64,000 nt of DNA, taken from positions 496,001-560,000 of the forward strand of contig UCMW01000004.1 in assembly GCA_900473745.1 (NCBI GenBank), read 5' to 3'. Of the stretch, positions 40,427 to 49,143 are shown one piece after another; positions within the stretch are counted from its first letter, which is position 1, and each line of letters opens with the position of its first letter. This DNA comes from Hyphomicrobiales bacterium. Lineage in GTDB: Bacteria; Pseudomonadota; Alphaproteobacteria; Rhizobiales; Rhizobiaceae. The notes beneath the pieces were generated by a model. It had not been told where the DNA came from, ran no database searches, and was given only the letters and a program-made list of their open reading frames with translations. The position numbers and the translations under genes were made by a program.

Positions 40427-41353
40427 ATGTCCTTCTTTCCCGGAAACGATCCCATCCCAGGTGTCGCCTTTGCCTGCGACGCCATCGAACATCTGATCAT
40501 TCCCCGCTCCAGCGATATCGGCGGCTTTTCCGTGCGCCGCGCGCTGCCCTCTGTGAAGCGCCGCCTTGTCGGACCCTTCATCTTCTTTGACCGTATGGGG
40601 CCCGCGATCCTGAAGGCGGACGAGGCCATGGACGTGCGCCCGCATCCGCATATCGGGCTTTCCACCGTCACCTATCTCTTCGACGGCGAGATCAAGCATC
40701 GCGACAGTCTCGGCACCGAGCTGGTCATCTCACCCGGCGACATCAACCTGATGACGGCAGGCCGCGGCATCGTGCATTCGGAGCGCACGCCGGAAAACCT
40801 GCGCGGCCATCCGCTTTCCATGTCGGGCCTCCAGACCTGGATCGCCTTGCCGGATCAGATGGAAGAGATCGATCCGGCCTTCGCCCATACTGCAAAGACC
40901 GCATTGCCGACCTTCAACGACCGTGGTGCCTCCGGGCGTGTGGTGATCGGGACGATGGGCGGCCTGCACTCGCCGGTGAAGACGTTTTCCGAAACGCTTT
41001 ATGTCGACTTGACGCTCGAACCCGGCACCCGCTTCCCCTTCGACGCAAGCCAGGAGGAGCGCGCGCTCTATATTCTGTCAGGCGAGATCGAGATTGCCGG
41101 TGACCGCTTTGCGCAGGATCAGCTGCTGGTCTTCCGCCCCGGCGACGAGATCACGCTGATCGGCGGCGCGACCGGTTGTCACGTCATGTTGTTCGGCGGA
41201 GCGGCCATGGAAACGAAGAAACATATCTGGTGGAACTTTGTTTCCTCGTCCAAGGAGCGCATCGAACAGGCCAAGGAAGAGTGGAGAACCGGCCGTTTCG
41301 ACATCGTTCCGGGGGACGAAGAAGAGTTCGTGCCTTTGCCGGAGGGCCGTTGA
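40427..41353 (+). CDS. Pirin-family cupin protein
   Basis: A 308-residue bicupin. The N-terminal metal-binding cupin is clear: GGFSVRRALPSVKRRLVGPF then HPHPHIGLSTVTYLFDGEIKH, with the His cluster that binds iron. Next comes the pirin signature LGTELVISPGDINLMTAGRG followed by IVHSER. The second cupin lacks most ligands. Bacterial pirins include quercetin 2,3-dioxygenases and redox regulators that bind metabolic enzymes; which applies here is unknown. Divergent from terC and upstream of dxs by 90 bases. Confidence 0.92.
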   Translation: MSFFPGNDPIPGVAFACDAIEHLIIPRSSDIGGFSVRRALPSVKRRLVGPFIFFDRMGPAILKADEAMDVRPHPHIGLSTVTYLFDGEIKHRDSLGTELVISPGDINLMTAGRGIVHSERTPENLRGHPLSMSGLQTWIALPDQMEEIDPAFAHTAKTALPTFNDRGASGRVVIGTMGGLHSPVKTFSETLYVDLTLEPGTRFPFDASQEERALYILSGEIEIAGDRFAQDQLLVFRPGDEITLIGGATGCHVMLFGGAAMETKKHIWWNFVSSSKERIEQAKEEWRTGRFDIVPGDEEEFVPLPEGR

Positions 41354-41443
41354 CGTCTATATAACAGCGTGGTGTCTGATATTTGCCCAGTTCGTCTTGG
41401 GATGCTATCGCGCACCCAAACGAGTTGAAGAGGCAAGAGCCCC

Positions 41444-43363
41444 GTGACATCCATGCCCGATACGCCGCTGCTGGACAAGGTCGAATTCCCGAGAGATCTG
41501 AAGGCCATCGAGGACCGCGATCTGCCGCAGCTGGCGCGCGAAGTGCGCGACGAGATGATCGATGCCGTGTCGAAGACGGGTGGTCATCTGGGGGCAGGCC
41601 TCGGCGTCGTCGAGCTGACGATCGCGATTCACAAGGTTTTCGACACACCCAGCGACCGGCTGATTTTCGACGTCGGACACCAGTGCTATCCGCACAAGAT
41701 CCTGACCGGCCGCCGCGAGCGGATCCGCACACTCCGCCAGGAAGACGGACTCTCCGGCTTCACCAAGCGCGCCGAGAGCGAATACGATCCCTTCGGCGCT
41801 GCCCATTCCTCGACCTCGATTTCCGCCGGCCTCGGCATGGCGGTTGCCGCCGAACTGTCGAAGACCGACCGCAAGGTGATCGCCGTCATCGGCGACGGCG
41901 CCATGTCCGCCGGCATGGCCTATGAGGCGCTCAACAATGCCGGCGCCCTCGATGCTCGGCTGATCGTCATCCTCAACGACAACGACATGTCGATCGCCCC
42001 GCCGACGGGCGCGATGAGCGCCTATCTCGCGCGCCTCGCCTCCGGTCGCAGCTATATGGGCTTCCGGGAATTCGGCAAGAAGCTGACCGCCTATCTCGGT
42101 AAGACCGTTGACCGCGCGATCACCCGCGCCGTCGAACATGCCCGTGGCTATGTGACCGGCGGCACCATGTTCGAGGAACTCGGCTTCTACCACATCGGCC
42201 CGATCGACGGCCATTCCTTCGATCACCTTCTGCCCGTGCTGCGCAATGTCCGCGACAATGCCAAGGGCCCCGTGCTGATCCATGTCGTCACCCAGAAGGG
42301 CAAGGGCTATGCGCCCGCCGAAGCTGCCGCCGACAAGTATCACGGTGTCAACAAGTTCGACGTCATCACCGGGACGCAGGCCAAAGCCAAGCCGAATGCG
42401 CCGGCCTATACCGCCGTCTTCGCCGATGCTCTGGTCGAGGAAGCCCGCCACGACGAAAAGATCGTCGGCATCACCGCCGCCATGCCGAACGGCACCGGCC
42501 TCGACAAGCTGCAGTCGCTCTTCCCCGAGCGCACCTTTGACGTTGGTATCGCCGAACAACATGCTGTGACTTTCGCAGCCGGCTTGGCTGCCGAAGGCTT
42601 CAAGCCCTTCTGCGCCCTTTATTCCACCTTCCTGCAGCGCGGCTACGACCAGGTCGTCCACGATGTCGGCATCCAGGGTCTGCCGGTCCGTTTTCCGATC
42701 GACCGCGCGGGCTTCGTTGGCGCTGATGGCCCGACCCATGCCGGCTCCTTCGACACCGGTTTCCTCGCAGCACTGCCTGGCTTCGTGGTCATGGCCGCTG
42801 CCGATGAGGCAGAGCTGAAGCATATGGTGCGTACCGCCGCCGCTTACGACGAAGGCCCGATCTCCTTCCGCTATCCGCGCGGCGAAGGTGTGGGCGTTCC
42901 CATGCCCGAACGCGGCGAAATCCTTGAGATAGGCCGCGGCCGTATCGTCAAGCAGGGCTCCAAGGTGGCACTCCTCTCCTTCGGCACGCGCCTTGCCGAC
43001 TGTCTGCTCGCCGCCGAAGATCTCGACGCTGCAGGCCTCTCGACCACCGTCGCCGACGCCCGTTTTGCCAAGCCCCTCGACCACAACCTGATCCGCCAGC
43101 TCGCCCGCCACCACCAGGTGGTGGTCACGGTCGAGGAGGGCGCCGTCGGCGGCTTCGGCAGCCATGTCATGCATTTCCTCGTCAATGAGGGCCTGCTCGA
43201 CAACGGGTTGAAGGTCCGCTCGCTCGTCCTGCCCGACGTCTGGATGGATCAGGCCAAGCCCGAGACCATGTATGCCAAGGCCGGACTGGACGCAGCGGGC
43301 ATCATGAAGACGGTGTTTGCTGCGCTGGGCCAAGACGTGCCGGGCGTGATTGCGGCGGGTTGA
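41444..43363 (+). CDS. dxs: 1-deoxy-D-xylulose-5-phosphate synthase
   Basis: Condenses pyruvate and glyceraldehyde-3-phosphate to start the MEP isoprenoid pathway, also feeding thiamine and pyridoxal synthesis. The thiamine-diphosphate motif is [18 protein letters not shown] (about 151-168). [14 protein letters not shown] and [13 protein letters not shown] fall in the substrate site, and the proton-relay glutamate is in [16 protein letters not shown] (about 371). 639 residues is normal. Read from GTG 41444, with AGAGG ten bases upstream; an ATG three codons later is possible. A supply of isoprenyl diphosphate fits ubiA elsewhere in the window. Confidence 0.96.
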   Translation: MTSMPDTPLLDKVEFPRDLKAIEDRDLPQLAREVRDEMIDAVSKTGGHLGAGLGVVELTIAIHKVFDTPSDRLIFDVGHQCYPHKILTGRRERIRTLRQEDGLSGFTKRAESEYDPFGAAHSSTSISAGLGMAVAAELSKTDRKVIAVIGDGAMSAGMAYEALNNAGALDARLIVILNDNDMSIAPPTGAMSAYLARLASGRSYMGFREFGKKLTAYLGKTVDRAITRAVEHARGYVTGGTMFEELGFYHIGPIDGHSFDHLLPVLRNVRDNAKGPVLIHVVTQKGKGYAPAEAAADKYHGVNKFDVITGTQAKAKPNAPAYTAVFADALVEEARHDEKIVGITAAMPNGTGLDKLQSLFPERTFDVGIAEQHAVTFAAGLAAEGFKPFCALYSTFLQRGYDQVVHDVGIQGLPVRFPIDRAGFVGADGPTHAGSFDTGFLAALPGFVVMAAADEAELKHMVRTAAAYDEGPISFRYPRGEGVGVPMPERGEILEIGRGRIVKQGSKVALLSFGTRLADCLLAAEDLDAAGLSTTVADARFAKPLDHNLIRQLARHHQVVVTVEEGAVGGFGSHVMHFLVNEGLLDNGLKVRSLVLPDVWMDQAKPETMYAKAGLDAAGIMKTVFAALGQDVPGVIAAG

Positions 43364-43387
43364 GCCACCTTCAGTGGCGAGATTGAG

Positions 43388-43410
43388 GTGTACGCCAAAT
43401 CGGCGTACAC
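43388..43410 (+). promoter_or_regulatory. Palindromic operator of the tacAT pair
   Basis: GTGTACGCC and GGCGTACAC form a perfect 9-base inverted repeat with a 5-base centre, 27 bases before the antitoxin start. This is where ribbon-helix-helix TacA-type antitoxins, with or without toxin, autoregulate. Confidence 0.75.
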
Positions 43411-43437
43411 TTGTCGCGAGACTAGAGGGTCGCCATC

Positions 43438-43746
43438 ATGAGCACAGCCAAGGACATCAGCCAGACGAGGGAAGACCGTGCGACAGAGCGAATGCACTTT
43501 CGCACCAAGCCGCATGTCAAACAGGCGATCCAGCGGGCCGCTGCGATCAGCGGCGTCGACGAAACGGCTTTTGCGATGAATGCGGCTTATGTCTCGGCGC
43601 TCGCGACGATCAAGGCCCATGAGCGGACGCTCCTGCAACCGGTCGATCACGATGCCTTCTTCGACGCGCTGGACAATCCGCGTTCCCCGACCGACTACTT
43701 GCGAAAGGCTTTCGCCAGCCACAAGTCGCGCGTCGTCAGCAAATGA
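43438..43746 (+). CDS. tacA: DUF1778 (TacA-type) antitoxin
   Basis: 102 residues. A ribbon-helix-helix domain (ERMHFRTKPHVKQAIQRAAA then SGVDETAFAMNAAYVSALA) binds operator DNA. The C-terminal tail (LQPVDHDAFFDALDNPRSPT) wraps the toxin. It neutralises GNAT toxins that acetylate aminoacyl-tRNA. The palindrome before it is the expected operator. The stop overlaps the toxin start (ATGA). It follows dxs by 74 bases and looks like an insertion. Confidence 0.9.
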   Translation: MSTAKDISQTREDRATERMHFRTKPHVKQAIQRAAAISGVDETAFAMNAAYVSALATIKAHERTLLQPVDHDAFFDALDNPRSPTDYLRKAFASHKSRVVSK

Positions 43747-44287
43747 ATGTCGAGGAGCACTCGGTCATCGTCGAGTTGCTCGATCCCGAGCGCCATGATC
43801 GTGACCGCTTTTTCTGCGGCGTCGACCCGGTCGACAACTACTTCCGCAAGACCGCAAGCAAGCTCGCCAAGGCCGGCAATGCGCGCGTCTATGTGATGAC
43901 ATCCCTGAGCGGTGATGTCATCGGCTTCTACGCCCTCAATGCCCATTCTGTCGACTTCACGGAACTGCCGTCTCGCTATGCCCGGACCCGCCCATCCCAC
44001 GGCGAATCCCAGCCGCCTTCATTTCCATGATCGGTGTGGACAAGCGATATGCCGGACAAGGATATGGCGGCGATCTGCTCGCCGACGCTTTGCTGCGGAT
44101 CGTGCAGGCAGCGGATCGGATCGGCATTGCTGTTGTCATTCTGGACGTGCTGGATGACGGCAATCCGGATCTCGTGCAGCGCCGAAAGGCCCTTTACCTG
44201 CGCTACGGTTTCGAGCCGCTGCCGTCGATCCCACTCCGGCTATTCTTGCCGGTGGCAGCAATACGCGAGACGCTGGCACACCTCTGA
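43743..44287 (+). pseudogene. tacT: TacT-type GNAT toxin interrupted by a frameshift
   Basis: The first 80 codons give the normal start of a TacT toxin (RFFCGVDPVDNYFRKTASKL, then RVYVMTSLSGDVIGFYALNA) up to ELPSRYAR. Near 43983-43988 the frame must move back one base to continue DPPIPRRIPAAFISMIG, the acetyl-CoA loop YAGQGYGGDLLADALLR, and the C-terminal ALYLRYGFEPLPSIPLRLF to 44287. Restored, the product is about 181 aa, normal for TacT. As written, translation stops at 44030 after 95 residues without the cofactor loop, so it should be inactive. An ATG at 44027 could restart the second half alone. A sequencing error in this C/G-rich spot or programmed frameshifting cannot be excluded. Confidence 0.82.
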
Positions 44288-44375
44288 ACCTAAAGACCCT
44301 CTCTGGACTTCCCCCAAACGCCCCGCTAGACCGGACCCTCAATCGACGGGCGCTGAAACCCGCCTCGGAGGCTCC

Positions 44376-45560
44376 ATGCAGACGGCACACACCGCGGATA
44401 TCGCACCCGACATCGCGCCCGATTGGGCGGCGATCGCGGTCGTCATCCTTGGCGTCACCGCCTTTGCCGTCGGCCAGGGGCTCACCTATCCGCTGATCGC
44501 GCTGATCCTCGAAAGCCGGGGTGTCTCCTCCAGCATGGCCGGGCTCAACGCCTCGGTCTTTGCGCTCGGCCTCGCCTCATCGACGCTGCTGATCGGCAAG
44601 CTGACGCAGGTGATGCGCGGCGACCGGCTGATTGTCGCCTCGCTGCTCGGCGTCTCCGTCTGCCTCGCCACCTTCTCGGTCTTCGACCAGCTCTGGGTCT
44701 GGTTCGTCGCCCGCTTCCTGCTCGGCTTCTGCACCAGCATTATCTACACGGTCTCCGAAGCCTGGCTGAACACCGCCTGTCCGGATCGCCTGCGCGGCCG
44801 CGTCTCCGGGGCCTATAGCGCCGGCATGTGCGCAGGCTTTGCTGCAGGCCCACTTGCCATTCCGCTCGTCGGCATCGAAGACGGTTTCGCCTTTGCGCTG
44901 ACGGCGGCATATGTCGCACTCGTCGCCTTTGCCTCCGTCATGCTCGGCCGTTATGCCAAGACCAAGCCGGACGCCTCGGAAGCCGGCGGGCTGCTCACCT
45001 TCGTCAGGATGGCGCCGGTTCTCACCCTAATGGTCGTCGCCTTCGGTTTTTCGGATATCGCGGCGATCTCGATGATCCCGCTCTATTTCGTCGAGCGTGG
45101 CTACAGCCAGAATTTCGCGGCCTTCGTCGTCACCATGGTGGCCCTGCCGACAGCGCTCGCCCAGCCCTTTGTCGGCTGGCTGCTCGACCGACTTTCGAGG
45201 CCGGCGATCGCCGTCTCCGGCTCTCTGATCACGGCCGCCGCCTTCCTCGCTCTGCCTTTCATCACGTCCCAGACAGCCCTGCTCATCACCATCTCGATCC
45301 TCGGGGCGGCGAGCTTCTCGCTTTATACGGCAGCACTCACCCTGCTCGGCGAACGCTTCCGCGGCGGTCTGCTCGTCTCGGGTGCCGCCGTCTTCGCGCT
45401 GGCCTATGCCATTGGCAGTGCGGCCGGCTCCGGCACGACGGGCCTGACCATGGATATCGTTTCGGTCGATGCCGGTCCCGTCTTCATCGGCCTATTGATG
45501 CTGGTCTTCACCGGCTTCTTCGCCTTCAATCTTGTGCGCCTGCGCGCCGCGAAGCGCTGA
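44376..45560 (+). CDS. Major facilitator superfamily transporter
   Basis: 394 residues with 12 predicted membrane helices. The loop 2-3 motif appears as GLASSTLLIGKLTQVMRGDR, and the central helix block includes ARFLLGFCTSIIYTVSEAWL then NTACPDRLRGRVSGAYSAGM. The pattern ..VSEAWLN....RGR..G.Y resembles the YcaD/MFS group of drug or sugar exporters of unknown substrate. The ATG at 44376 has CGGAG before it; the same frame is open far upstream through the toxin gene, which is accidental. It ends five bases before the ykgJ-type gene. Confidence 0.88.
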   Translation: MQTAHTADIAPDIAPDWAAIAVVILGVTAFAVGQGLTYPLIALILESRGVSSSMAGLNASVFALGLASSTLLIGKLTQVMRGDRLIVASLLGVSVCLATFSVFDQLWVWFVARFLLGFCTSIIYTVSEAWLNTACPDRLRGRVSGAYSAGMCAGFAAGPLAIPLVGIEDGFAFALTAAYVALVAFASVMLGRYAKTKPDASEAGGLLTFVRMAPVLTLMVVAFGFSDIAAISMIPLYFVERGYSQNFAAFVVTMVALPTALAQPFVGWLLDRLSRPAIAVSGSLITAAAFLALPFITSQTALLITISILGAASFSLYTAALTLLGERFRGGLLVSGAAVFALAYAIGSAAGSGTTGLTMDIVSVDAGPVFIGLLMLVFTGFFAFNLVRLRAAKR

Positions 45561-45564
45561 AACC

Positions 45565-45906
45565 ATGCTGGAAACCTCGCCCCCCGAAATCTTCGACTGC
45601 CAGGCCTGCGGCGCCTGTTGCGCCTATTCCGCCGACTGGCCGCGCTTCTCGCTGGAAAGCGACGAGGAAATCGCGGCTATCCCCGAGGCGATGATCGCCA
45701 AGGACGAGAGCGGCATGAAGTTCGAGAATGGCCGCTGTGCGGCGCTGACCGGCGAGGTGGGAAAACATGTCGGCTGCGCTGTCTATCTCGTGCGCCCGCA
45801 TGTCTGTCGCACCTGCATGCCCGGCGACGAGGAATGCAAGATCGCCCGCGCCGAATTCGGCTTCAGCCTCGAAGGCCTCCCGGAACCGGAAGCCTACGAG
45901 GCCTAA
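45565..45906 (+). CDS. YkgJ-family cysteine cluster protein
   Basis: 113 residues with the motif DCQACGACCAYSADWPRFSL near the N-terminus and GCAVYLVRPHVCRTCMPGDEEC later. These cysteines (Cx2CxxCC ... C ... Cx2C) are thought to bind zinc or an iron-sulphur cluster. The family (UPF0153) is widespread and of uncertain role. It follows the MFS gene closely and is probably cotranscribed with it. Confidence 0.88.
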   Translation: MLETSPPEIFDCQACGACCAYSADWPRFSLESDEEIAAIPEAMIAKDESGMKFENGRCAALTGEVGKHVGCAVYLVRPHVCRTCMPGDEECKIARAEFGFSLEGLPEPEAYEA

Positions 45907-45910
45907 TGTA

Positions 45911-46240
45911 TCAGGGGATAGCGATCGTCACCTGATCGGCCGGCAATTCCCCACCGATTTCCGCCGTCTGGCTCTTCTTGTCATAGACGCAGATCGCACT
46001 CACGGTGGCATCCGCGCCGGCTGCCTTGCCTGAGAGGATGGCGACGCCATAGCTCTCGGTGCCGAACGGATCGACGACCACCTTCGGCTGATCGATGAGG
46101 CCGTCAGCCAGCGCCGTGCACTTTGTCGTAACGTCCTGCCGGAAGGCGTCCCAGGCGTCGTCGGAGGAAGCCAGTGCGGGTGCCGCAAGGCTGGCCGATG
46201 TGAGGAGGAGAGTGGCGAGATGGATGGCAATACGTGTCAT
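45911..46240 (-). CDS. Small periplasmic protein, unknown
   Basis: 109 residues. A signal peptide (MTRIAIHLATLLLTSASLAA, cut near ALASSDD) precedes a soluble domain with two cysteines (TTKCTALADGL and SAICVYDKKS) that could form a disulphide, and a beta-rich middle (FGTESYGVAILSGKA). I do not recognise the family. It ends five bases from the convergent ykgJ-type gene. Confidence 0.72.
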   Translation of the reverse strand: MTRIAIHLATLLLTSASLAAPALASSDDAWDAFRQDVTTKCTALADGLIDQPKVVVDPFGTESYGVAILSGKAAGADATVSAICVYDKKSQTAEIGGELPADQVTIAIP

Positions 46241-46437
46241 GGGTCACCAGGGTCGAGAAAAGAGGTTATGCCCGAGGATCGGGCTGAAACGATGATGCGG
46301 CATATCCGGAATCGGACGATATTTCTTTCTGCCAGAAATCAGATTTTAAAAAGGCGAAGGTTGCCTGCGGCATGTTCCGCACCTATGTTCCCGTCACCTG
46401 CAAAACCGCAATCCATTTGCCAAAAGGAGATCTCACC

Positions 46438-47040
46438 ATGGCCTTCGAATTGCCCGCCCTCCCGTACGCCTACGACTCGCTGGCACCGTTCATGTCGGCT
46501 GAAACGCTGGAGTTTCACCACGACAAGCACCACCAGGCCTATGTGACCAACGGGAACAATCTCCTGAAGGATTCGGGCCTTGAAGGTCTCTCGCTCGAAG
46601 AGATCGTCAAGCAGTCCTATGGCAAGAACGCCGGCCTCTTCAACAATGCCGGCCAGCATTACAACCACATCCACTTCTGGAACTGGATGAAGAAGGATGG
46701 CGGCGGCAACAAGCTGCCTGGCAAGCTGCAGGCGGCTGTCGACAGCGATCTCGGCGGCTATGACAAGTTCAAGGCCGATTTCGTCGCAGCTGGCACCACC
46801 CAGTTCGGCTCCGGCTGGGCCTGGCTCTCCGTCAAGGACGGCAAGCTCGAAATCTCCAAGACCCCGAACGGCGAAAGCCCGCTGATCCACGGCGCGTCGC
46901 CGATCCTCGGCGTCGACGTATGGGAACACTCCTATTATATCGACTACCGCAACGCCCGTCCGAAGTATCTCGAAGCCTTCGTCGACAGCCTGATCAACTG
47001 GGATTACGTGGCTGAAATGTACGAAGCCGCGACGAAGTAA
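46438..47040 (+). CDS. sodB: Superoxide dismutase (Fe/Mn)
   Basis: 200 residues. Metal ligands are visible: H in LEFHHDKHHQAYV (first His), H in AGQHYNHIHFWNWM (second), Asp and His in GVDVWEHSYYIDYRN. DVWEHSYY is the family signature. GSGWAWLSVKDGKLEI also fits. Iron versus manganese cannot be read with certainty. AAAGGAGA lies 7-8 bases before the ATG. Cytoplasmic, since no signal peptide is present. A perfect terminator follows. Confidence 0.96.
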   Translation: MAFELPALPYAYDSLAPFMSAETLEFHHDKHHQAYVTNGNNLLKDSGLEGLSLEEIVKQSYGKNAGLFNNAGQHYNHIHFWNWMKKDGGGNKLPGKLQAAVDSDLGGYDKFKADFVAAGTTQFGSGWAWLSVKDGKLEISKTPNGESPLIHGASPILGVDVWEHSYYIDYRNARPKYLEAFVDSLINWDYVAEMYEAATK

Positions 47041-47065
47041 TCCGTCCGCAGCCTCAGGTTTCCGA

Positions 47066-47093
47066 CGCCCGGTGCTTCGCACCGGGCGTTTTT
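47066..47093 (+). terminator. Terminator of sodB
   Basis: CGCCCGGTGC and GCACCGGGCG form a perfect 10-bp stem with loop TTC, directly followed by TTTTT. Confidence 0.95.
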
Positions 47094-47187
47094 CGTTTCG
47101 AATGTTCCCACGACATTCTGCAATGGAACCATCCGGCATTCGCAACGTTTCCTCGGCAACGACACGAACAACGGAAAGGGTATCACA

Positions 47188-47595
47188 ATGGCGTCTTCGA
47201 ACCTCCAGGCAGAACTTCGTGAACTGCGCGAACAGATGAATGATCTCAAGGATATGATCAGCCGCGAAGCGGGCCGCAGCAGCCGCAATGTGCGCAATCG
47301 CGCTTCCGAAGTTCTGGAAGAGGCTGGCCGCACGGCGTCCTCTGTCACGGGCTACGACCGCGATGACATCCGCAACCGTGCGTCTGACGTCGTCAACGGC
47401 GCGACCCGCACGGCCCATGTCGTGGCTGATTACGCCCGCGAAGGCGCTGATACGGTCGCTGGCGTCGTTCGCCGTCATCCGGCTGCCGCCACCTCCGCCG
47501 GCCTGATCACGCTCGGTATCGTCGGCGGTGTCGTCGGCTATCTGCTTGCCAACTCCACTCCGCCGGCCCGTGACAGCCGCTGGCGCTGGAACTGA
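47188..47595 (+). CDS. ElaB/YqjD-like (DUF883) membrane-anchored protein
   Basis: 135 residues. A long charged helix (NLQAELRELREQMNDLKDMI ... ARNRAS-type repeats NVRNRASEVLEEAG and DIRNRASDVVNGAT) is followed by one C-terminal hydrophobic helix GLITLGIVGGVVGYLLAN and a short basic tail. This architecture matches ElaB/YqjD/YgaM, stationary-phase proteins that tether ribosomes to the inner membrane in E. coli; that role is inferred. GAAAGGG precedes the ATG at a workable distance. It is followed by the DUF2188 gene after eight bases. Confidence 0.75.
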   Translation: MASSNLQAELRELREQMNDLKDMISREAGRSSRNVRNRASEVLEEAGRTASSVTGYDRDDIRNRASDVVNGATRTAHVVADYAREGADTVAGVVRRHPAAATSAGLITLGIVGGVVGYLLANSTPPARDSRWRWN

Positions 47596-47603
47596 GACCA
47601 GCC

Positions 47604-47861
47604 ATGGTCAAGGTGACCTACCACGTCGTGGAGCATGACGAAGGTTATGCCTACCGTCTGGGCAACGTCTATTCGGAACCCTTTCCCACGCACGACGAAG
47701 CGATGGCTGCGGCTCGCAAGGCGGCCGGTGCCCAGCAGCTTGCCGATGGCGACGCCGAGATCAGCTGGCAGGACGCCGAAGGCGAATGGCATCACGAACA
47801 TGCGGACGGTGCGGACCGCCCCATGACGGACGTCGTCGACGATGTCGAGGACGGCCGGTAA
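47604..47861 (+). CDS. DUF2188 small protein
   Basis: 85 residues. The pattern YHVVEHDEGYAYRLGNVYSE ... PTHDEAMAAARKAA is the DUF2188 fold, a one-sheet domain seen in many stress-induced alphaproteobacterial proteins. It ends with an acidic tail. Start at ATG 47604. It appears to form an operon with the DUF883 protein, so both may belong to general stress response, but the promoter shows no clear extracytoplasmic-sigma motif to my eye. Confidence 0.78.
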   Translation: MVKVTYHVVEHDEGYAYRLGNVYSEPFPTHDEAMAAARKAAGAQQLADGDAEISWQDAEGEWHHEHADGADRPMTDVVDDVEDGR

Positions 47862-47943
47862 GCCTGACTGTTTTGTTTTCAGGCTATGGAAAGCCCGTGG
47901 CGAACGCTGCGGGCTTTCTGCTTCTGTCTACGGTACGGAGGCC

Positions 47944-48522
47944 TTATGCTCTGGCCGGCAACAACGGATAACCGACGAGCACGGCGCGCGCCGCAAGTGT
48001 CGCGATCGCAGCCTTCACCAGGTCGCCCGGAATGAAGGCGAGCGAGCCGGTCAGCACGGCGGGGAAGGGCGTGCCAGCCACTATAGACAGCCACGGCATG
48101 CCGCAAAGATAGACGACGCCGATGCCGCCGACGATCGAGGCGATGAAGAAACCGGCCATCTGCTTCGTCGCTGTCTGCCCCTCGCGCACGAGCTTCTCGG
48201 CGAGCAGCCCGGTCACGAAGGTCCCGATGATCCAGCCGAAGATATAGCCGCCTGTCGGCCCCATCAGCACGTTGAGCCCACCGCGACCGCCCGACAGCAC
48301 CGGCAGGCCGACGGCGACGAGCACGACGAGCAACGCATAGGCGAGCGCGCCACGCTTGGCACCGATGATGCAACCGGCCAGCATGACGCCCATCGACTGC
48401 GCTGTGATCGGAACCGGCAGAAGCGGGATCGGCACGGGCGGCAGGAAGCCGAGCACGATGATGATGGCGGTGAAAAGGGCGGCGAGCACGAGGTCTCTGG
48501 TGGTCATCAAGGGGTCCCCCAA
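47944..48522 (-). CDS. bioY: Biotin ECF transporter, substrate-binding S component
   Basis: 192 residues with six membrane helices. The BioY signature is seen in LLPVPITAQSMGVMLAGCII and GPTGGYIFGWIIGTFVTGLL, the loop that holds biotin. BioY alone can bind biotin, and with BioMN it becomes a high-affinity importer. Last gene of the minus-strand bioMNY operon, 15 bases after bioN. Confidence 0.95.
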   Translation of the reverse strand: MGDPLMTTRDLVLAALFTAIIIVLGFLPPVPIPLLPVPITAQSMGVMLAGCIIGAKRGALAYALLVVLVAVGLPVLSGGRGGLNVLMGPTGGYIFGWIIGTFVTGLLAEKLVREGQTATKQMAGFFIASIVGGIGVVYLCGMPWLSIVAGTPFPAVLTGSLAFIPGDLVKAAIATLAARAVLVGYPLLPARA

Positions 48523-48537
48523 AATCTGAAGGGCTTT

Positions 48538-49143
48538 TTACTGACCCCGAATTCCCCGCGCGTCAATCGCCTCGGCGATGCGATCCGCATCCTTCAGCGT
48601 CGAAATGATCAGCGGCCCGAGCATGCGCGACAGCTTGACCGGTATGCCGCGCGCTGCATGCGCCTCCTTCAGCGCCTCATAGCGCTGGGCGATCTCCGGC
48701 ACGAAACGCAGCACCAGCCCCAGCGCCAGCCCGAGATCGGCCGCCTTCATGAGGCCCAGACGTTCCAGCGGCCGGGCGAGCTCGGTGACGGCGGCCATGA
48801 AATCGGCAATCGTCGTCGACGCAGTGACGGCCGCGGCCAGAAAGAGGATGGCGACGAGCCGAAGCGTTGTGACGAGCGTCTCTTCCGGCGAAAGAAGGAG
48901 AAGATTGACGGCGGCGAGAAAGGCAATGGTGAAGAGCACGGGCTTCAGGCGCCGCAATCCTTCCCACAAGCCAACGCCGGTCGAGAAATAGAGGAAGCCC
49001 GTCAGGACGAGCGCGGCAGTGAGTACCACCGGCTGCGCGATCAGATAAAGCGCGAGCCCGAAGAGCATCAGCCCGAAGAGCTTCGGCTTGACCGGGATGC
49101 GATGCAGCAGGCTTTGGCCCTCCACATGCAGGCTCGTCAGCAT
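48538..49143 (-). CDS. bioN: Biotin ECF transporter, transmembrane T component
   Basis: 201 residues with several hydrophobic helices and the coupling helices: the ARG-type motif AHAARGIPVKLSRMLGPLII and a second such motif EAIDARGIRGQ at the C-terminus, which engages the ATPase. Its start lies seven bases inside the 3' end of bioM, so the two are coupled. Confidence 0.93.
   Translation of the reverse strand: MLTSLHVEGQSLLHRIPVKPKLFGLMLFGLALYLIAQPVVLTAALVLTGFLYFSTGVGLWEGLRRLKPVLFTIAFLAAVNLLLLSPEETLVTTLRLVAILFLAAAVTASTTIADFMAAVTELARPLERLGLMKAADLGLALGLVLRFVPEIAQRYEALKEAHAARGIPVKLSRMLGPLIISTLKDADRIAEAIDARGIRGQ

Noticed and set aside
41405..43333. Long minus-strand frame opposite dxs
   Set aside because: Shadow of an essential gene with full catalytic motifs.
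44034..44375. N-terminal 114-codon extension of the MFS transporter frame
   Set aside because: It runs through the toxin remnant in another frame, lacks a ribosome site, and the transporter's normal start follows at 44376 with CGGAG upstream.
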